From NCBI GenBank assembly GCA_029964075.1, contig CM057148.1, positions 25,475,916 through 25,539,915 on the forward strand: 64,000 bases of DNA, written 5' to 3'. A model generated the notes under the pieces. That model did no database searches and was not told the DNA's origin. It was given only the letters and a program-made list of their open reading frames with translations. This DNA comes from Patiria pectinifera. Its lineage: Eukaryota; Echinodermata; Asteroidea; Valvatida; Asterinidae. Below, one piece after another: positions 11,522 through 23,024 of this stretch (positions are counted from its first letter, which is position 1; each line of letters starts with the position of its first letter). The position numbers and the translations under genes were made by a program.

Positions 11522-13322
11522 GTAACAGTGTTGTTAAGATGATTGATGACGCCAAAGCTAAGTACTATCGTGACTTGATAGCCAGTTGCAAGGGTGACTC
11601 AGGTCGCATCTCCTGCGTCATTGATAGTCTTATTAAGCCAAAAACCGCACTAACTACGCACAGCTCACCAGCTGAACTTGCTGATCGTTTTAGCAGGTTC
11701 TATGAAGGCAGGATATCTGCATCTGGAGCAAGTGCCAAAACCATCAGATCAGAGAACCTGAGCACTGCAATCTTGACACTAAGAAAACACTTCCTGCTGG
11801 ATGTGAACTCTCACTCACAGCAATCTGATCCAGAGAGCAACACCAAAATCTTTCCAACACGACCCAGTCCCTACTAGACTGTTGAAAGCACGTTCGACTG
11901 AACTAGCGCCTATCATCACATCGATTGCTAACTCCTCGCTGAAACATGGCGTCTTCCAACAGCTGTGAAGTCTGCTAAGGTGACACCAATACCAAAGGCA
12001 CGTAATCTCAAAAGTGTTGAGATTAATTATTAAAAAAAAAAACTATAGACCGGTGACAAGATTGTCATTCTGTTCCAAGTTTGCCGAAAAAGTCGTTGCT
12101 AATCAACTTTTACAACACATGTAGCATTACAAGCTACATGAACCATTCTAGTCAGCTTATGAAAGACTCCAAGGAACGGAGACTGCACTTGTTCGCATTC
12201 ACAATAATATTCTACACAATACCGACCAAGGTATGGTCTCATTTCTTGTGCTGTTGGACCTCAGCGTGGCCTTCGACACCCTTGACCATAACATTCTACT
12301 CCATAGGCGGAAGTCACAAGTGGGTTTTTCGCAAACATCGTTCGATTGGTTTTCATCATACCCGGCAGGGCGACATCAAACTGTTGTCATCAATAGCATT
12401 CGCCGCACAAACCAACATGAACACAATGAATCGGCTTCTTATCAACTTCAGTATGGAATCCCGCAGGGGAGTGTCCTGGGACCCATCATTTTGAACCCTA
12501 GCGATGTAACAACTCAGATTGGTCTGCTCGAGGTATGTTGCCGGGACATTCGCCTCTGGATGTCTTACAAGTTCCTGAAGTTAAACGGCGACAAAACTAA
12601 GATCATCATATTCGGTTCATCATCTGCACTGAGGAAAGTCCCGCCCTTGAGTGTCACCGTGCGCGATCATAACATTGTCCCGGTTCCTCGCGTTAAGACT
12701 CTCGGCGTCTGCTTCGGCTGTAACAAGAATATGAAGTATCACACTCAAGAGGCTTCTAGGAAAGCAATGTACCATTTACATAGCATGAGTAAGATTAAAC
12801 GATACCTCAGTCACTCACTAACTGGACAGGTTATACACATGCTTGTTACGTCACGTATTGATTACTGCAACGCAGTGTTAGTGGGTCTACCAGCCTCAGC
12901 ACTTGCGCCACTACAGAGGGTGCAAAATGCAGCTGCGAGGCTTTTAACCTGTTCATGAAAACATGACCATATTTCTCCTGTCCTCAGCCGACTCCACTGG
13001 CTTCTGGTCAGATTTAGGACTATCTTTAAAGTGTGTCTGTTAAATTTCAAGAGTTTGCGAGGCCTAGCCCCTCAATACCTCTGCGACTTAGTTTATACCA
13101 GACTCAGTACCAGAAATACCCGGCTGTCTGATGATTTGTCAAGACTAGCGTGCCCAAAGACAAAACTTGCATCAGCTGGTGACAGAATGTTATCTGCATT
13201 AGGCCCACGTCTCTGGAACAATCTGGACGTCAACCTGCGGAATGCTGAGTCCGTATCTAGTTCCAAATCCGGACTCAAGAAACACATAAATATATTTCAC
13301 GGCAGGTATATTCACAATTTAT
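11522..13322 (+). mobile_element. CR1/L2-like LINE, 3' part (reverse transcriptase and C-terminal region)
   Basis: The LINE resumes after the LTR element. Recognisable pieces are LDLSVAFDTLDHNILL (RT block 3), YGIPQGSVLGP (block 4), and then a jump to FLKLNGDKTKIIIFGS. The YxDD catalytic block between them is missing, so an internal deletion has removed it. The remainder, SRIDYCNAVLVGLP, LQRVQNAAARLLT and FKSLRGLAPQYLCDL, is the typical C-terminal region of CR1/L2-group elements, ending near GPRLWNNL. The frame is broken in several places. It is a dead copy and older than the LTR element that split it. Confidence 0.88.
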
Positions 13323-13713
13323 AAAGATAAGGCTTCCGTCCCAAAAATAATTTCAGGTGTCACTCTTGAGAAATATTTTTCCAAGGGGTATACGAATCTA
13401 TCTGCTAGTCGGTCAGGGTGTTGTAGAAAATTGGACCTAAGCAACTTGACTACTTGCGGTTGCGAGCACATAGCGGTTCCTATTTTCGTAACGTCACTGA
13501 TTTATGCATTTTGTACTTTTAAATTAGCTTGCCTTTTTCTGTGTCCACTGTCTTACGGTCTCTGTGATAAATGATGAAGTATATATCTAGCATGTGCTTA
13601 GCAGCGCCCTGAATTCGGTATGCATTATAAACTTATAGATCAACGTCTTTACTTTTTATTATGCTAATACTTTACTTGATTGATTCCCCAAAACTTTTTT
13701 TTTTTTTGCACAG
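13323..13713 (+). other. End of the large gene A intron, with acceptor
   Basis: Non-coding. It ends in a poly-T tract (about 13695-13707) and a GCACAG acceptor with AG at 13712-13713. The equivalent stretch before gene B's NACHT exon (about 56340-56478) is recognisably similar, so this is original host sequence rather than transposon. Confidence 0.8.
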
Positions 13714-16700
13714 GCGCTGCAGGAACTTCTTTTCACGTTCAACAGTGTGCAAGAGAACTGGTAGAGCACTACCAAGTGACGATGAAAGTGACGACACACC
13801 CTACAGAGAGACATATGTCTAGAAAGATGGATGACATCTACGTCAGACAAAAACTAGAAGAAGAGACAAACAAACCGACTCATTTCTCCTCATCAGAGAA
13901 AAAGATTCAGGTAGAAACAGGCAGCCAATCGGAGCATCGGAAAGCTTCGAAAATGGTTACTCCTGATCCCTCAAAATCACAACCCCATTTGGAGAAAGGA
14001 TTTCATCCTAAGACAATTCCACTAGACTCATATACAAGTATGCTTGGGCTCAAAACAAATCGATTACTAGTCAGAGCCGAGGCAGGTTGTGGGAAAACCA
14101 CACTCCTTAAAAGGATTGCTTACGATTGGGCTGATCTGAAAACCAAGGGGGATCAAACTGAAAACCAACAACAACCTGAGCCCGCATCAGTTCTGGGAAG
14201 GTACGAGCTTGTATTTATGGTCGAAATTAATCGAATGGGTAAGAAATTCGACATCATCAACGCCATTTTCTCTCAGATACTCACAGACAGCAAGCTGAAG
14301 AAGAAAGACTTGGAAAAATACATCAGTGAGAACCCAGAGCGTGTATTAATTCTTTTGGATGGCGCAGATGAGATTTCTTTGCAAAAAGTAAAGGATGCAC
14401 AAGGCGAAAACGGAATTGACTTGAACGGTGTACTATCGTTCAAGTTACTCAAGTCGTGCAAGGTTATAATTACGAGCCGACAGAAGACGGCAAATGAACT
14501 TCTGAAAATGCATGCACACTACACACGAATTAACGTGGTGGGCTTTGACGATAAAGATAGGGAAACATATGCGACGAAATACTTGGAACATTTTGAACCA
14601 GATAGTCAAAGGAGTTTCCTTGAAAAGGTGAATGGATCCGAAACGTTGCGTAGTTTAGCCGAGATACCGTTATTTTTGTGGCTGATGTGTCAGACATGGG
14701 CAGTAGAAGAGAAATTGCCTGATCAAATTACGAACCTTTTTCAGGATAACATTGAGCTGCTTTTCCAGCATAAAGAAAGTAAGGAAACAGACGATAACAT
14801 GTCTGCCACCGAGACACATGTTTCAAAACTCGGTCAGTTAGCTCTTGAAGGTTTGTTAGACCCAAAGGGGGAAAAACTTCATTTCGTGGAAGATGAGATC
14901 AATTCAAAGGACATAGAGATTTTCGAGTGGGGTTCTGATATAGGCTTGATGTCAAAAAAAAAAATCGTTCAACGTCTGAGGAAAGTTTCGTACTTTTCGT
15001 TCATGCACAAGATTTTTCAGGAATACTGCGCGGCGATATATCTGGTAGATTTGTCAAGGACTGACAGAGAAGCCTTTGACCAATACTTGTCTTGTATATT
15101 TCATGGCGATGTGGAAAGCTTGGAATACATTCTTCGATTCTGTTGTGGACTGGATCCAATCGTCGCCGAGGTGATTGTGAGGCGCATTGCAGATGTGTTA
15201 AAGCAAAATGAACAAAACAAGTCCTTGCACAGAATTTCGATGTTGCTCCTTTCTGAAGCTCAGTCAGAATCTCTCATTAAAGAATTTCTAGAAATTGGGA
15301 AGGTTGCGTTTCCATATCAACTCCGAGGTGAAGTTCTTGTGGCTGCCAAATATTTCTTTGAAGTCGGGTCCAAACATACAAGTCTACACAAAGTAGACAT
15401 AGAAGAGATTAGGGCAACATGTCGAGGTTTAGGTGACTTAAGACTTTTAGAGGATATAATGACACGCATACAATGTAAGCCATCGCTGGACCTTGCACTT
15501 TATAACATCAGCTGGGATAGGTTTGTAAATAACTCCACATGGATATTGAAATATTTAAATGTATTAACGGTAGGTGACTGTGATTGGAACATCGTTAAAC
15601 TGTTTAAAGTGTTATCAAAAAGCAACACACAAAGAGTTTACCTAATTGGCATAAATTTGCATAATACACTGTCCGAACAAAACATTAAACCATTTCCATC
15701 CCTGAAAGAATTTTGGCTTGAAGACTGTGGACTAATAAACAGTGATATTGAGCCACTTTTCTCCCTCCTCTCATCAGCAAGCAACATAAAGGAGGTTGCT
15801 CTACAAGGAAACAATTTGCACGGTCTGCAGCGTATCACAATCAAAAGTGTCCCTTCCCTTGAAAGATTGTCCCTACACGAGAGCGGTCTTACAAACAGTG
15901 ATATTGAGCCTCTTTTCTCCCTTCTATTATCAGCAGGCAGCATAAAGATGGTTGACCTGAGTGGAAACAATTTGCACGGTCTGCAGCATGTCACAATCAC
16001 TAGTGTCCCTTCCCTTGAAGAACTGCAACTATACGAGAGCGGTCTGACAAACAATGATATTGAGCCACTTTTCTCCCTCCTTTCATCAGCAGGCAGCATT
16101 AAGGAAGTTCTTCTGAGTGGTAACAATTTGCACGGTCTGCAGCATGTCACAATCACAAGTGTCCCTTCCCTTGAAAAATTGTATCTATACGAGAGCGGTC
16201 TTACTTACAGTGATATTCAGCCACTTTTCTCCCTTCTTTTATCAGCAGGAAGTATAAAGAGAGTTCTCCTGCAAGGAAACAATTTGCACGGCCTGCAGCA
16301 TGTCACAACCACCAGTGTCCCTTCCCTTGAAGAACTGCACTTATACGAGAGCAGTTTGACACACAGTGATATTAAGCCACTTTTCAGTCTACTTTCATCA
16401 TCAGGCAGCATAAAGGAAGTTGTACTGAAAAGAAACAATTTGCACGGCCTGCAGCATGACACAATCACTAGTGTCCCTTCCCTTGAAGAACTGCACTTAC
16501 ACGAAAGCGGTCTGACAAACAGTGATATTGAGCCACTGTTCTGTCTTCTTTCATCATCAGGCAGCATAAAGACAGTTGCTCTGAAAGGAAACATTTTGCG
16601 CGGTCTGCAACATGTCACAATCAATAGTGTCCCTACCCTTGAAGAACTTTACCTAGTCCAGAGCGGTCTGACAAAAAGTGATGTTCAGCCACTTCTCTCT

Positions 16701-19700
16701 CTTCTTTCATCAGCAGGCAGCATAAAGAAAGTTCTTCTGCAAGACAACAATTTGCACGGCCTGCAAAATGTCACATCCATAAGTGTCCCTTCCCTTGAAG
16801 AATTGCACCTATACGAGAGTGGTCTGACACAAAGTGATATTGAGCCATTGTTTTCCCTTCTTTTATCAGCAGGCAGCATAAAGAAAGTTTTTCTGAAAGG
16901 AAACAATTTGCACGGTCTGCAGCATGTCACAATCGATAGCGTCCCTTCCCTTGACGAATTGCACCTATGCGATAGCAAACTGACAAAAAATGATATTGAG
17001 CCACTTTTCTCCCTTCTTTTATCAGCAGGCAGTATAAAGACAGTTGATCTGACTGGAAACAATTTGCACGGTTTGCAGCCTGTCACGATTGCTAGTGTTC
17101 CTTCCCTTAAGGAATTGCAACTTTTTGAAAGTAGTCTGACAAAGAGTGATATTGAGCCACTTTTCTCTCTTCTTTCATCAGCAGGCAGCATAAAGACAGT
17201 TGCTCTGGGACAAAACAATTTTCACGGTTTGCAACCGGTCACGATCGCTAGTGTTCCTTCCCTTAAGAAATTGCAACTTTTTGAAAATGGTCTGACAAAT
17301 AGAGATATTGAGCCACTTTTCTCTCTTCTTTCATCAGTAGGAAGTATAGAGACAGTTCTGCTGCAGGGAAACAATTTTCACGGTTTGCAACAGGTCACGA
17401 TCGCTAGTGTTTCTTCCCTTAAGGAATTGCAACTTATTGAAAATGGTCTGACAAATAGTGATATTGAGCCACTTTTCTGTCTTCTTTCATCAGCAGGAAG
17501 TATAAAGACAGTTGTGTTGCAGGGAAACAATTTGCACGGTTTGCAGCATGTCACAATCGATAGCGTCCCTTCCCTTGACGAATTGCACCTATGCGATAGC
17601 AAACTGACAAAAAATGATATTGAGCCACTTTTCTCCCTTCTTTTATCAGCAGGCAGTATAAAGACAGTTGATCTGACTGGAAACAATTTGCACGGTTTGC
17701 AGCCTGTCACGATTGCTAGTGTTCCTTCCCTTAAGGAATTGCAACTTTTTGAAAATGGTCTGACAAATAGAGATATTGAGCCACTTTTCTCTCTTCTTTC
17801 ATCAGTAGGAAGTATAGAGACAGTTCTGCTGCAGGGAAACAATTTTCACGGTTTGCAACAGGTCACGATCGCTAGTGTTTCTTCCCTTAAGGAATTGCAA
17901 CTTATTGAAAATGGTCTGACAAATAGTGATATTGAGCCACTTTTCTGTCTTCTTTCATCAGCAGGAAGTATAAAGACAGTTGTGTTGCAGGGAAACAATT
18001 TGCACGGTTTGCAGCCTGTCACGATTGCTAGTGTCCCTTCTCTCGAAGAACTGCACCTTTATAAAGATGGTCTGACAAGCAGTGATATTCAACCACTTTT
18101 CTCCCTTCTTTCATCAGCAGGCGGCATAAAGAACGTTTTTCTCAAAGGAGACAATTTGCACGGTTTGCATCCTGTCACGATCCCCAGACTCCCGTCCCTT
18201 GAATATTTTGATATACGTGACAGTGGTCTGACAAAGAATGATATTGAGCCACTTTTCTTTCTTTTTTCATTAGCAGGCGGTATAAAGACAGTTGGTCTGA
18301 AAGGAAACAATTTGCACGGTCTGAAGCATGTCACAATCACCAGTGTCCCTTCACTTAAAACACTGCTACTAGACGACAGTGGTCTGACGAACAGCGATAT
18401 TGAGCAACTTTTCTCCCTGCTTTCATCAGCAGGCAGCATAAAGCAAGTTCAACTGCAAAGAAACAATTTGCACGGTTTGCAGCCTGTCTCGATCGCAAGT
18501 GTACCTTCACTTGAAGAATTGTGCCTATATGAAAGTGGTCTGACAAAGAGTGATATCGAGCCACTTTTCACTCTTCTGTCATCTGCAGGCCACATAAAGA
18601 GAGTTTTTCTGCGTGGAAACAATTTGAACGGTTTGCAGCCTGTCACGGTCGCTAATGTCTGTTCTCTTGAGAAACTATGCCTCTATGAAAGTAATCTGAC
18701 AAAAAATGATATAGAGCCACTTTTCGCTCTTCTCTCATCAGCAGGCAGCATAAAGGAAGTTGTTTTGAGTGGAAACAATTTACACGGTTTGCAGCCTGTC
18801 GCGATTGCTAGTGTTCCTTCCCTTGAACAATTGTACCTATACGAGAGCGGTCTGACAAAAAGTGATGTTCAGCCACTTTTCTCCCTTCTTTTATCAGCAG
18901 GCAGCATAAAGAGAGTTGATCTGAAAGGAAACAATTTGCACGGCCTGCAGCATGTCACAACCACCAGTGTCCCTTCCCTTGAAGAACTGCACTTATACGA
19001 GAGCAGTTTGACAAACAGTGATATTGAGCCACTTTTCTCCCTTATTTCATCAGCAGGCAGCATAAAGACAATTACTCTGCTTGGAAACAATCTGCACGGT
19101 CTGCAGCATGTCACCATCGCTAGTGTCCCCTCCCTTAAAGAATTGCACCTATACGACAGCAGTCTGACAAACAGTGATATTGAGCCACTTTTCTTTCTTC
19201 TTTCATCAGCAGGCAACATAGAGACGGTTTCTCTGAAAGGAAACAGTTTGCACGGTTTGCAACCAGTCTCAATCGCTAGTGTTCCTTCCCTTAAGGAATT
19301 GCAACTACTTGAAAATGGTTTGACAAAGGAAGATATTGAGCCACTTTTTTCTCTTCTTTTATCAGCAGGTGGTATAAAGATACTTGGTCTGCAAGAAAAC
19401 AATTTGCACGGTCTGCAACATGTCACGATCGCTAGTGTCCCTTCCCTTAAGACATTGCAACTACTTGGAAATGGTCTGACAAACAGTGATATTGAGCCAC
19501 TTTTCTCCCTTCTTTCATCAGCAGGCTGTATAGAGACAGTTGCTCTGAAAGGAAACAATCTGCACTGTCTGCAGCATGTCACAATCACTAGTGTCCCCTC
19601 ACTTGAAAAACTGCACCTAGAAGACAGCGGTCTGACAAACAGTGATATTGAGCCACTTTTCTCCCTCCTTTCATCAGCAGGCAGCATAAAGACAATTACT

Positions 19701-20852
19701 CTGCTTGGAAACAATCTGCACGGTCTGCAGCATGTCACCATCGCTAGTGTCCCCTCCCTTAAGGAATTAAAACTTATTCAAAATGGTCTGACAAACAGTG
19801 ATATCGAACCACTTTTCTCCCTTATTTCATCAGCAGGGAGTATAGAGACAGTTACTCTGCAAGGAAACAATCTGCACGGTCTAAAGCATGTCACAATAAC
19901 TAGTGTCCCTTCACTTGGAGAACTGCGCCTAGAAGACAGCGGTCTGACAAACAGTGATATTGAGCCACTTTTCTTTCTTCTTTCATCAGCAGGCAGCATA
20001 AAGACAGTTGATCTGACTGGAAACAATTTGCACGGTTTGCAGCCTGTCCCGATTGCTAGTGTCCCTTCCCTTGAAAAAGTAAAACTACTTGAAAGCGGTC
20101 TGACAAACAGCGATATTGAGCCACTTTTCTGTCTTCTTTCATCAGCAGGCAGCATAAAGCAAGTTCATCTTCAAAGAAACAATTTGCATGGTTTGCAGCC
20201 TGCCACGATCGCTAGTGTACCTTCCCTTGAAGAATTGTATCTAAGTGAAAGTGGTCTGACAAAGAGTGATATTGAGCCACTTTTCTTTCTTCTTTCATCA
20301 GCAGGCAGCATAAAGACAGTTGCTTTGCATGGCAACAATTTGCACGGTTTGCAACCTGTCAAGATCGCTTGTGTTCCTTCCCTTGAGGAATTGCAACTAC
20401 TGAAAAGTAGTCTGACAAAGAGTGATATTCAACCACTTTTCTCCCTTCTTTCATCAGCAGGCAACATAAAAGCAGTTGTTCTGCATGGAAACAATTTGCA
20501 CGGTTTGCAACCTGTCAAGATCGCTTGTGTTCCTTCCCTTGAGGAATTGCAACTACTGGAAAGTAATCTAACAAACACTGATATCGAGCCACTTTTCTGT
20601 CTTCTCTCATCAGCAGGCAGCATAAAGACAGTTCTTCTGGAAGGAAACAATTTACACGGTTTATCACAATTCACCATCGATCCTCTCCCCTCCCTGCACA
20701 CACTAGTTTTATCTAGATGCGGTCTGCAAAACAGTGATATTATGGGAATCATCCGTTTACTGGCATATCTTGGTGATGTGAAGAAAGTCGATTTAACAGA
20801 CAACAACTTGCATAGTTGTGTAGCCGACGTTTTGACTCCTTTCTTAAGTTGA
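13714..20852 (+). CDS. NLR gene A, last exon: NACHT ATPase plus about 32 double leucine-rich repeats
   Basis: The exon is 7139 nt, entered in phase 1 so that the split codon reads G|GC, then GAAGTSFHVQQCARELVEHY. A DDIYV pre-NACHT motif and a low-complexity linker follow. NACHT shows Walker A RAEAGCGKTTLLK (about 14070-14110), Walker B RVLILLDGADE (about 14340-14372), the sensor VIITSRQK (about 14464) and a winged-helix end near SFMHKIFQEYCAAIYL. From about 15700 come roughly 32 units of 52 residues (156 bp). Each contains two alternating LRRs built on PSLEELxLxESGLTxSDIEP and SIKxVxLxGNNLHGLQ. The product would be a very large cytosolic NLR; NACHT hydrolyses ATP and oligomerises, and the LRRs sense. 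The frame is open throughout. Compared with gene B and fragment C it stops about 30 codons early, just after the last LRR. The C-terminal FLS-stop may be a small indel or a tolerated shortening. Confidence 0.93.
15700..20780 (+). repeat. Coding tandem array with 156-bp period (LRRs of gene A)
   Basis: Successive units are 156 bp and very similar at DNA level (for example, the CACGGTCTGCAG-type motif recurs every 156 bases). A recent internal exchange is visible: 16921-17544 (four units) and 17545-18012 (three units) are nearly identical except that one unit is missing from the second. Variable residues cluster at the exposed positions of the short strands (PSLxxLxLxES and IKxVxLxGNN). Confidence 0.93.
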
Positions 20853-21007
20853 GGTTGTTAATCCTCGGTACTAGGGGAGGGGGGTCAAACCTTTTTTGTA
20901 AGAAACATATATAACTGTCTCCTTGTGAAAAGAAAATGGTTTTGTTAATTGTTTTTCCAATGACCTCTTAAAATCCAGAATTCCTGTGGATTCTAGTCCA
21001 GTTAATC

Positions 21008-21130
21008 ATATCGTCGCGTCAGTGCAACAAGGTTGTAACTCCAATCTGTAACAAAGTCGTATCTCGCGCGAATACGTTCCATTCAACAAGGTCGTAGAGA
21101 AACGACTTTGTTGCACTGACACGACGATAT
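21008..21130. mobile_element. Small inverted-repeat element (MITE-like)
   Basis: A 123-bp segment whose ends are inverted repeats of about 28 bp: ATATCGTCGCGTCAGTGCAA at the left and the reverse complement of ATATCGTCGTGTCAGTGCAA at the right. A further internal pair is built on CAACAAGG-GT-GTA. It is absent from the other two paralogous 3' flanks. I could not fix a clear target-site duplication. Confidence 0.7.
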
Positions 21131-22016
21131 TTGTATCATATTTGAAATCAGCTATCGTCTAACATGATTTCAATTGTTAGTTGTCAAAAGCCGATCAATT
21201 AAATACTACCACTACCAGATACATTTAAACTGGGTGATTTTCGTGACTACATATTCCAAGAACTCAGGCAGGAATCAGAACAGAAATTATTTTTATTTTT
21301 GTTTTTGCGACAACAATCTTTACAAGCTTTATTTTGCTGTTACAAATCTACAAAAATAACTTGGCATCCATTTACATCACAATCAGTTTCAATGACTTCA
21401 AACTAATAACAATTTCGTCAAGCCATTGATACAGCGGGCTATTTCAGCTTTCATTTTTTTTCGTTGATCTTTCAGATCTCTGCTTTTGGTTCAACAAATA
21501 TATTCATTGCCAATTGTTACCATCTCAACGTTCCGAAAATTCTGCGAGCAATATTATTTCATTTCTTTTACTTAACAATCCAATTCACTCTATCCAAACT
21601 TTACCCCACTGAAACTTTACATCTTTACTGGAACTTAACATATTTACCAACTTAGTCGCAACAAGGCTTTTACTAAGGTCCCTGCATACATTTTCCAGCA
21701 AGTAGGCCTACAACATTTAAATACAACATAACTGAAACAAGATATTCTTGACTTCATTTGCAAACATTACTGGCACACAAAATTGAATGAAAACAAGAAA
21801 AACAACAAACAGAGAAATGATTACCATATTGGCTCTGCTGTGATAAAATAGGAACAGAGAAAATGAAAGTTTAAGATAATGAACACTGTTTGAGTCACGT
21901 AAGTGAAATATCTAACTACTCAGTTGCCACTAATGCGAAATAGAGAAGCGTAACAGAAACTAAGGACAATACCAAATCAATACCTCTTTACATTTATAAT
22001 ATAAGTAAAGCCAGCC

Positions 22017-22080
22017 GTCAGCAATATAAATCAGGAAGTCTGTGGTTCGAATCCAACTTGCAAAGTTTGTATTTTGCTCA
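22017..22080 (+). repeat. tRNA-like B-box segment in 3' flank, copy 1
   Basis: Contains GTGGTTCGAATCCAACTTGC, close to the Pol III B-box and T-arm. Related segments lie at 24418-24480 and 63358-63420 at the same relative position in the paralogous flanks. The A-box half is not convincing. It is a decayed tRNA-derived sequence that was duplicated with the cluster, not a functional tRNA. Confidence 0.55.
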
Positions 22081-22186
22081 CCGATTATGCAGCATAACAT
22101 TACATCAGTAAAGGGGACATCTTGAATTAAATCTGAAGGGGAAAAACTAGATCTGTGTCACACACTTCACAAGCCGCTTATACACC

Positions 22187-23024
22187 CATCATGTCACGAT
22201 TGCAGCATGTCACGATCGGTAGTGTCCCTTCCCTTGAAGAAATGTATCTAAGTGAAAGTGGTCTGACAAAAAATGATATTGAGCAACTTTTCTCTCTTCT
22301 TTCATTAGGAGGCAGCATAAAGACAGTTGCTCTGAGCGGAAACAATTAGCACGGCTTGCAGCCTGTCACGATCGCTGGTGTCCCTTCCCACGAGTGGTTG
22401 GAACTACTTGAAAGTAGTCTGACAAACAGTGATATTGAGCCACTTTTCTGTATTTTTTCATCAGCAGGCGGCATAAAGCAATATCGTCTTCAAAGAAACA
22501 ATATGCACGGTTTGCAGCCTGTCACGATTGCTCGTGTCCCTTCCCTTGATGCATTGTGTATAGTTGAAAGTGATCTGACAAAGAGTGATACTGAGCCACT
22601 TTTCTCTCTTTTTTTTCATCAGCAGGAATCAAATATATATTCTTTGTGTAGCCAGAGGTATTGGAATTGAAGGCCTTCGGGCCACAGTTTTTAGGTAAAC
22701 TTTTTTTTTAATTCCGGGCATATGCCCCCTTCATGTTCGTTTTTGTTTTCTTGGTTTTTGGTTTTCTCTTATTTTGTGAATGTTTGTTTGTGTTTTTAAT
22801 GCCGAATAGATAATAATAATACTATTAAAGGTGGTGTCTTTGCAAAGAAACAATTTCCACGGTTTACCACTTGTCAACATTGATCCTCTGCCCTCCCTTG
22901 ACTTAATGGATTTATCAGAGTGTGGTCTGCAAAACAGCGATATCGGGGCAATCATAGTGGAGGCATTGGCTGCCGTTCCTTCGTTGAAAAGGATCAGGTT
23001 CGGTACTCAGACATTCCTCATTTG
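22187..23024 (+). pseudogene. NLR fragment C: broken LRR 3' end
   Basis: Two pieces of the same LRR array type. 22187-22640 has about three 156-bp units (VTIGSVPSLEEMYLSESGLT and relatives) with an in-frame TAG where the NNLHGL motif should continue (GGAAACAATTAGCACGG) and a T-run that breaks the frame near 22610. After about 190 bp of unrelated sequence, 22831-23024 has the terminal LRR: SLQRNNFHGLPLVNIDPLP, then SECGLQNSDIGAI, then AVPSLKRIRFGTQTFLI-stop. This matches the end of gene B. It has no NACHT, Death or UBL part. It starts abruptly inside the duplicated 3' flank, so it is a leftover of unequal crossing-over. Confidence 0.88.

Larger units (their letters stand above)
20853..22186 (+). 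other. 3' flank of gene A, copy 1 of a three-copy flank
   Basis: Non-coding. From about 21150 it parallels 62540-63540 (after gene B) and, more distantly, 23400-24600 (after fragment C). Shared marks are an ACAGCGGGCTATT stretch, a TCTGCTTTTGGTT stretch, a tRNA-like B-box and CACAAGCCG-TATACACC. The homology stops at about 22186, where LRR-coding sequence of fragment C begins abruptly. No separate gene was seen. Confidence 0.8.

Noticed and set aside
15638-20806. Many long open frames on the minus strand across gene A's LRR array (also 58442-62162 in gene B), rich in CKPCKLFP and ERREKSGSISLFV
   Set aside because: The 156-bp period is a multiple of three, so an antisense frame lacking a stop in one unit stays open through many. 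They are mirror images of the LRR code with no known domain.
22187-23024. Fragment C as extra 3' exons of gene A
   Set aside because: Gene A has its own stop and its own copy of the 3' flank before C, and C has an in-frame stop and a frame break.
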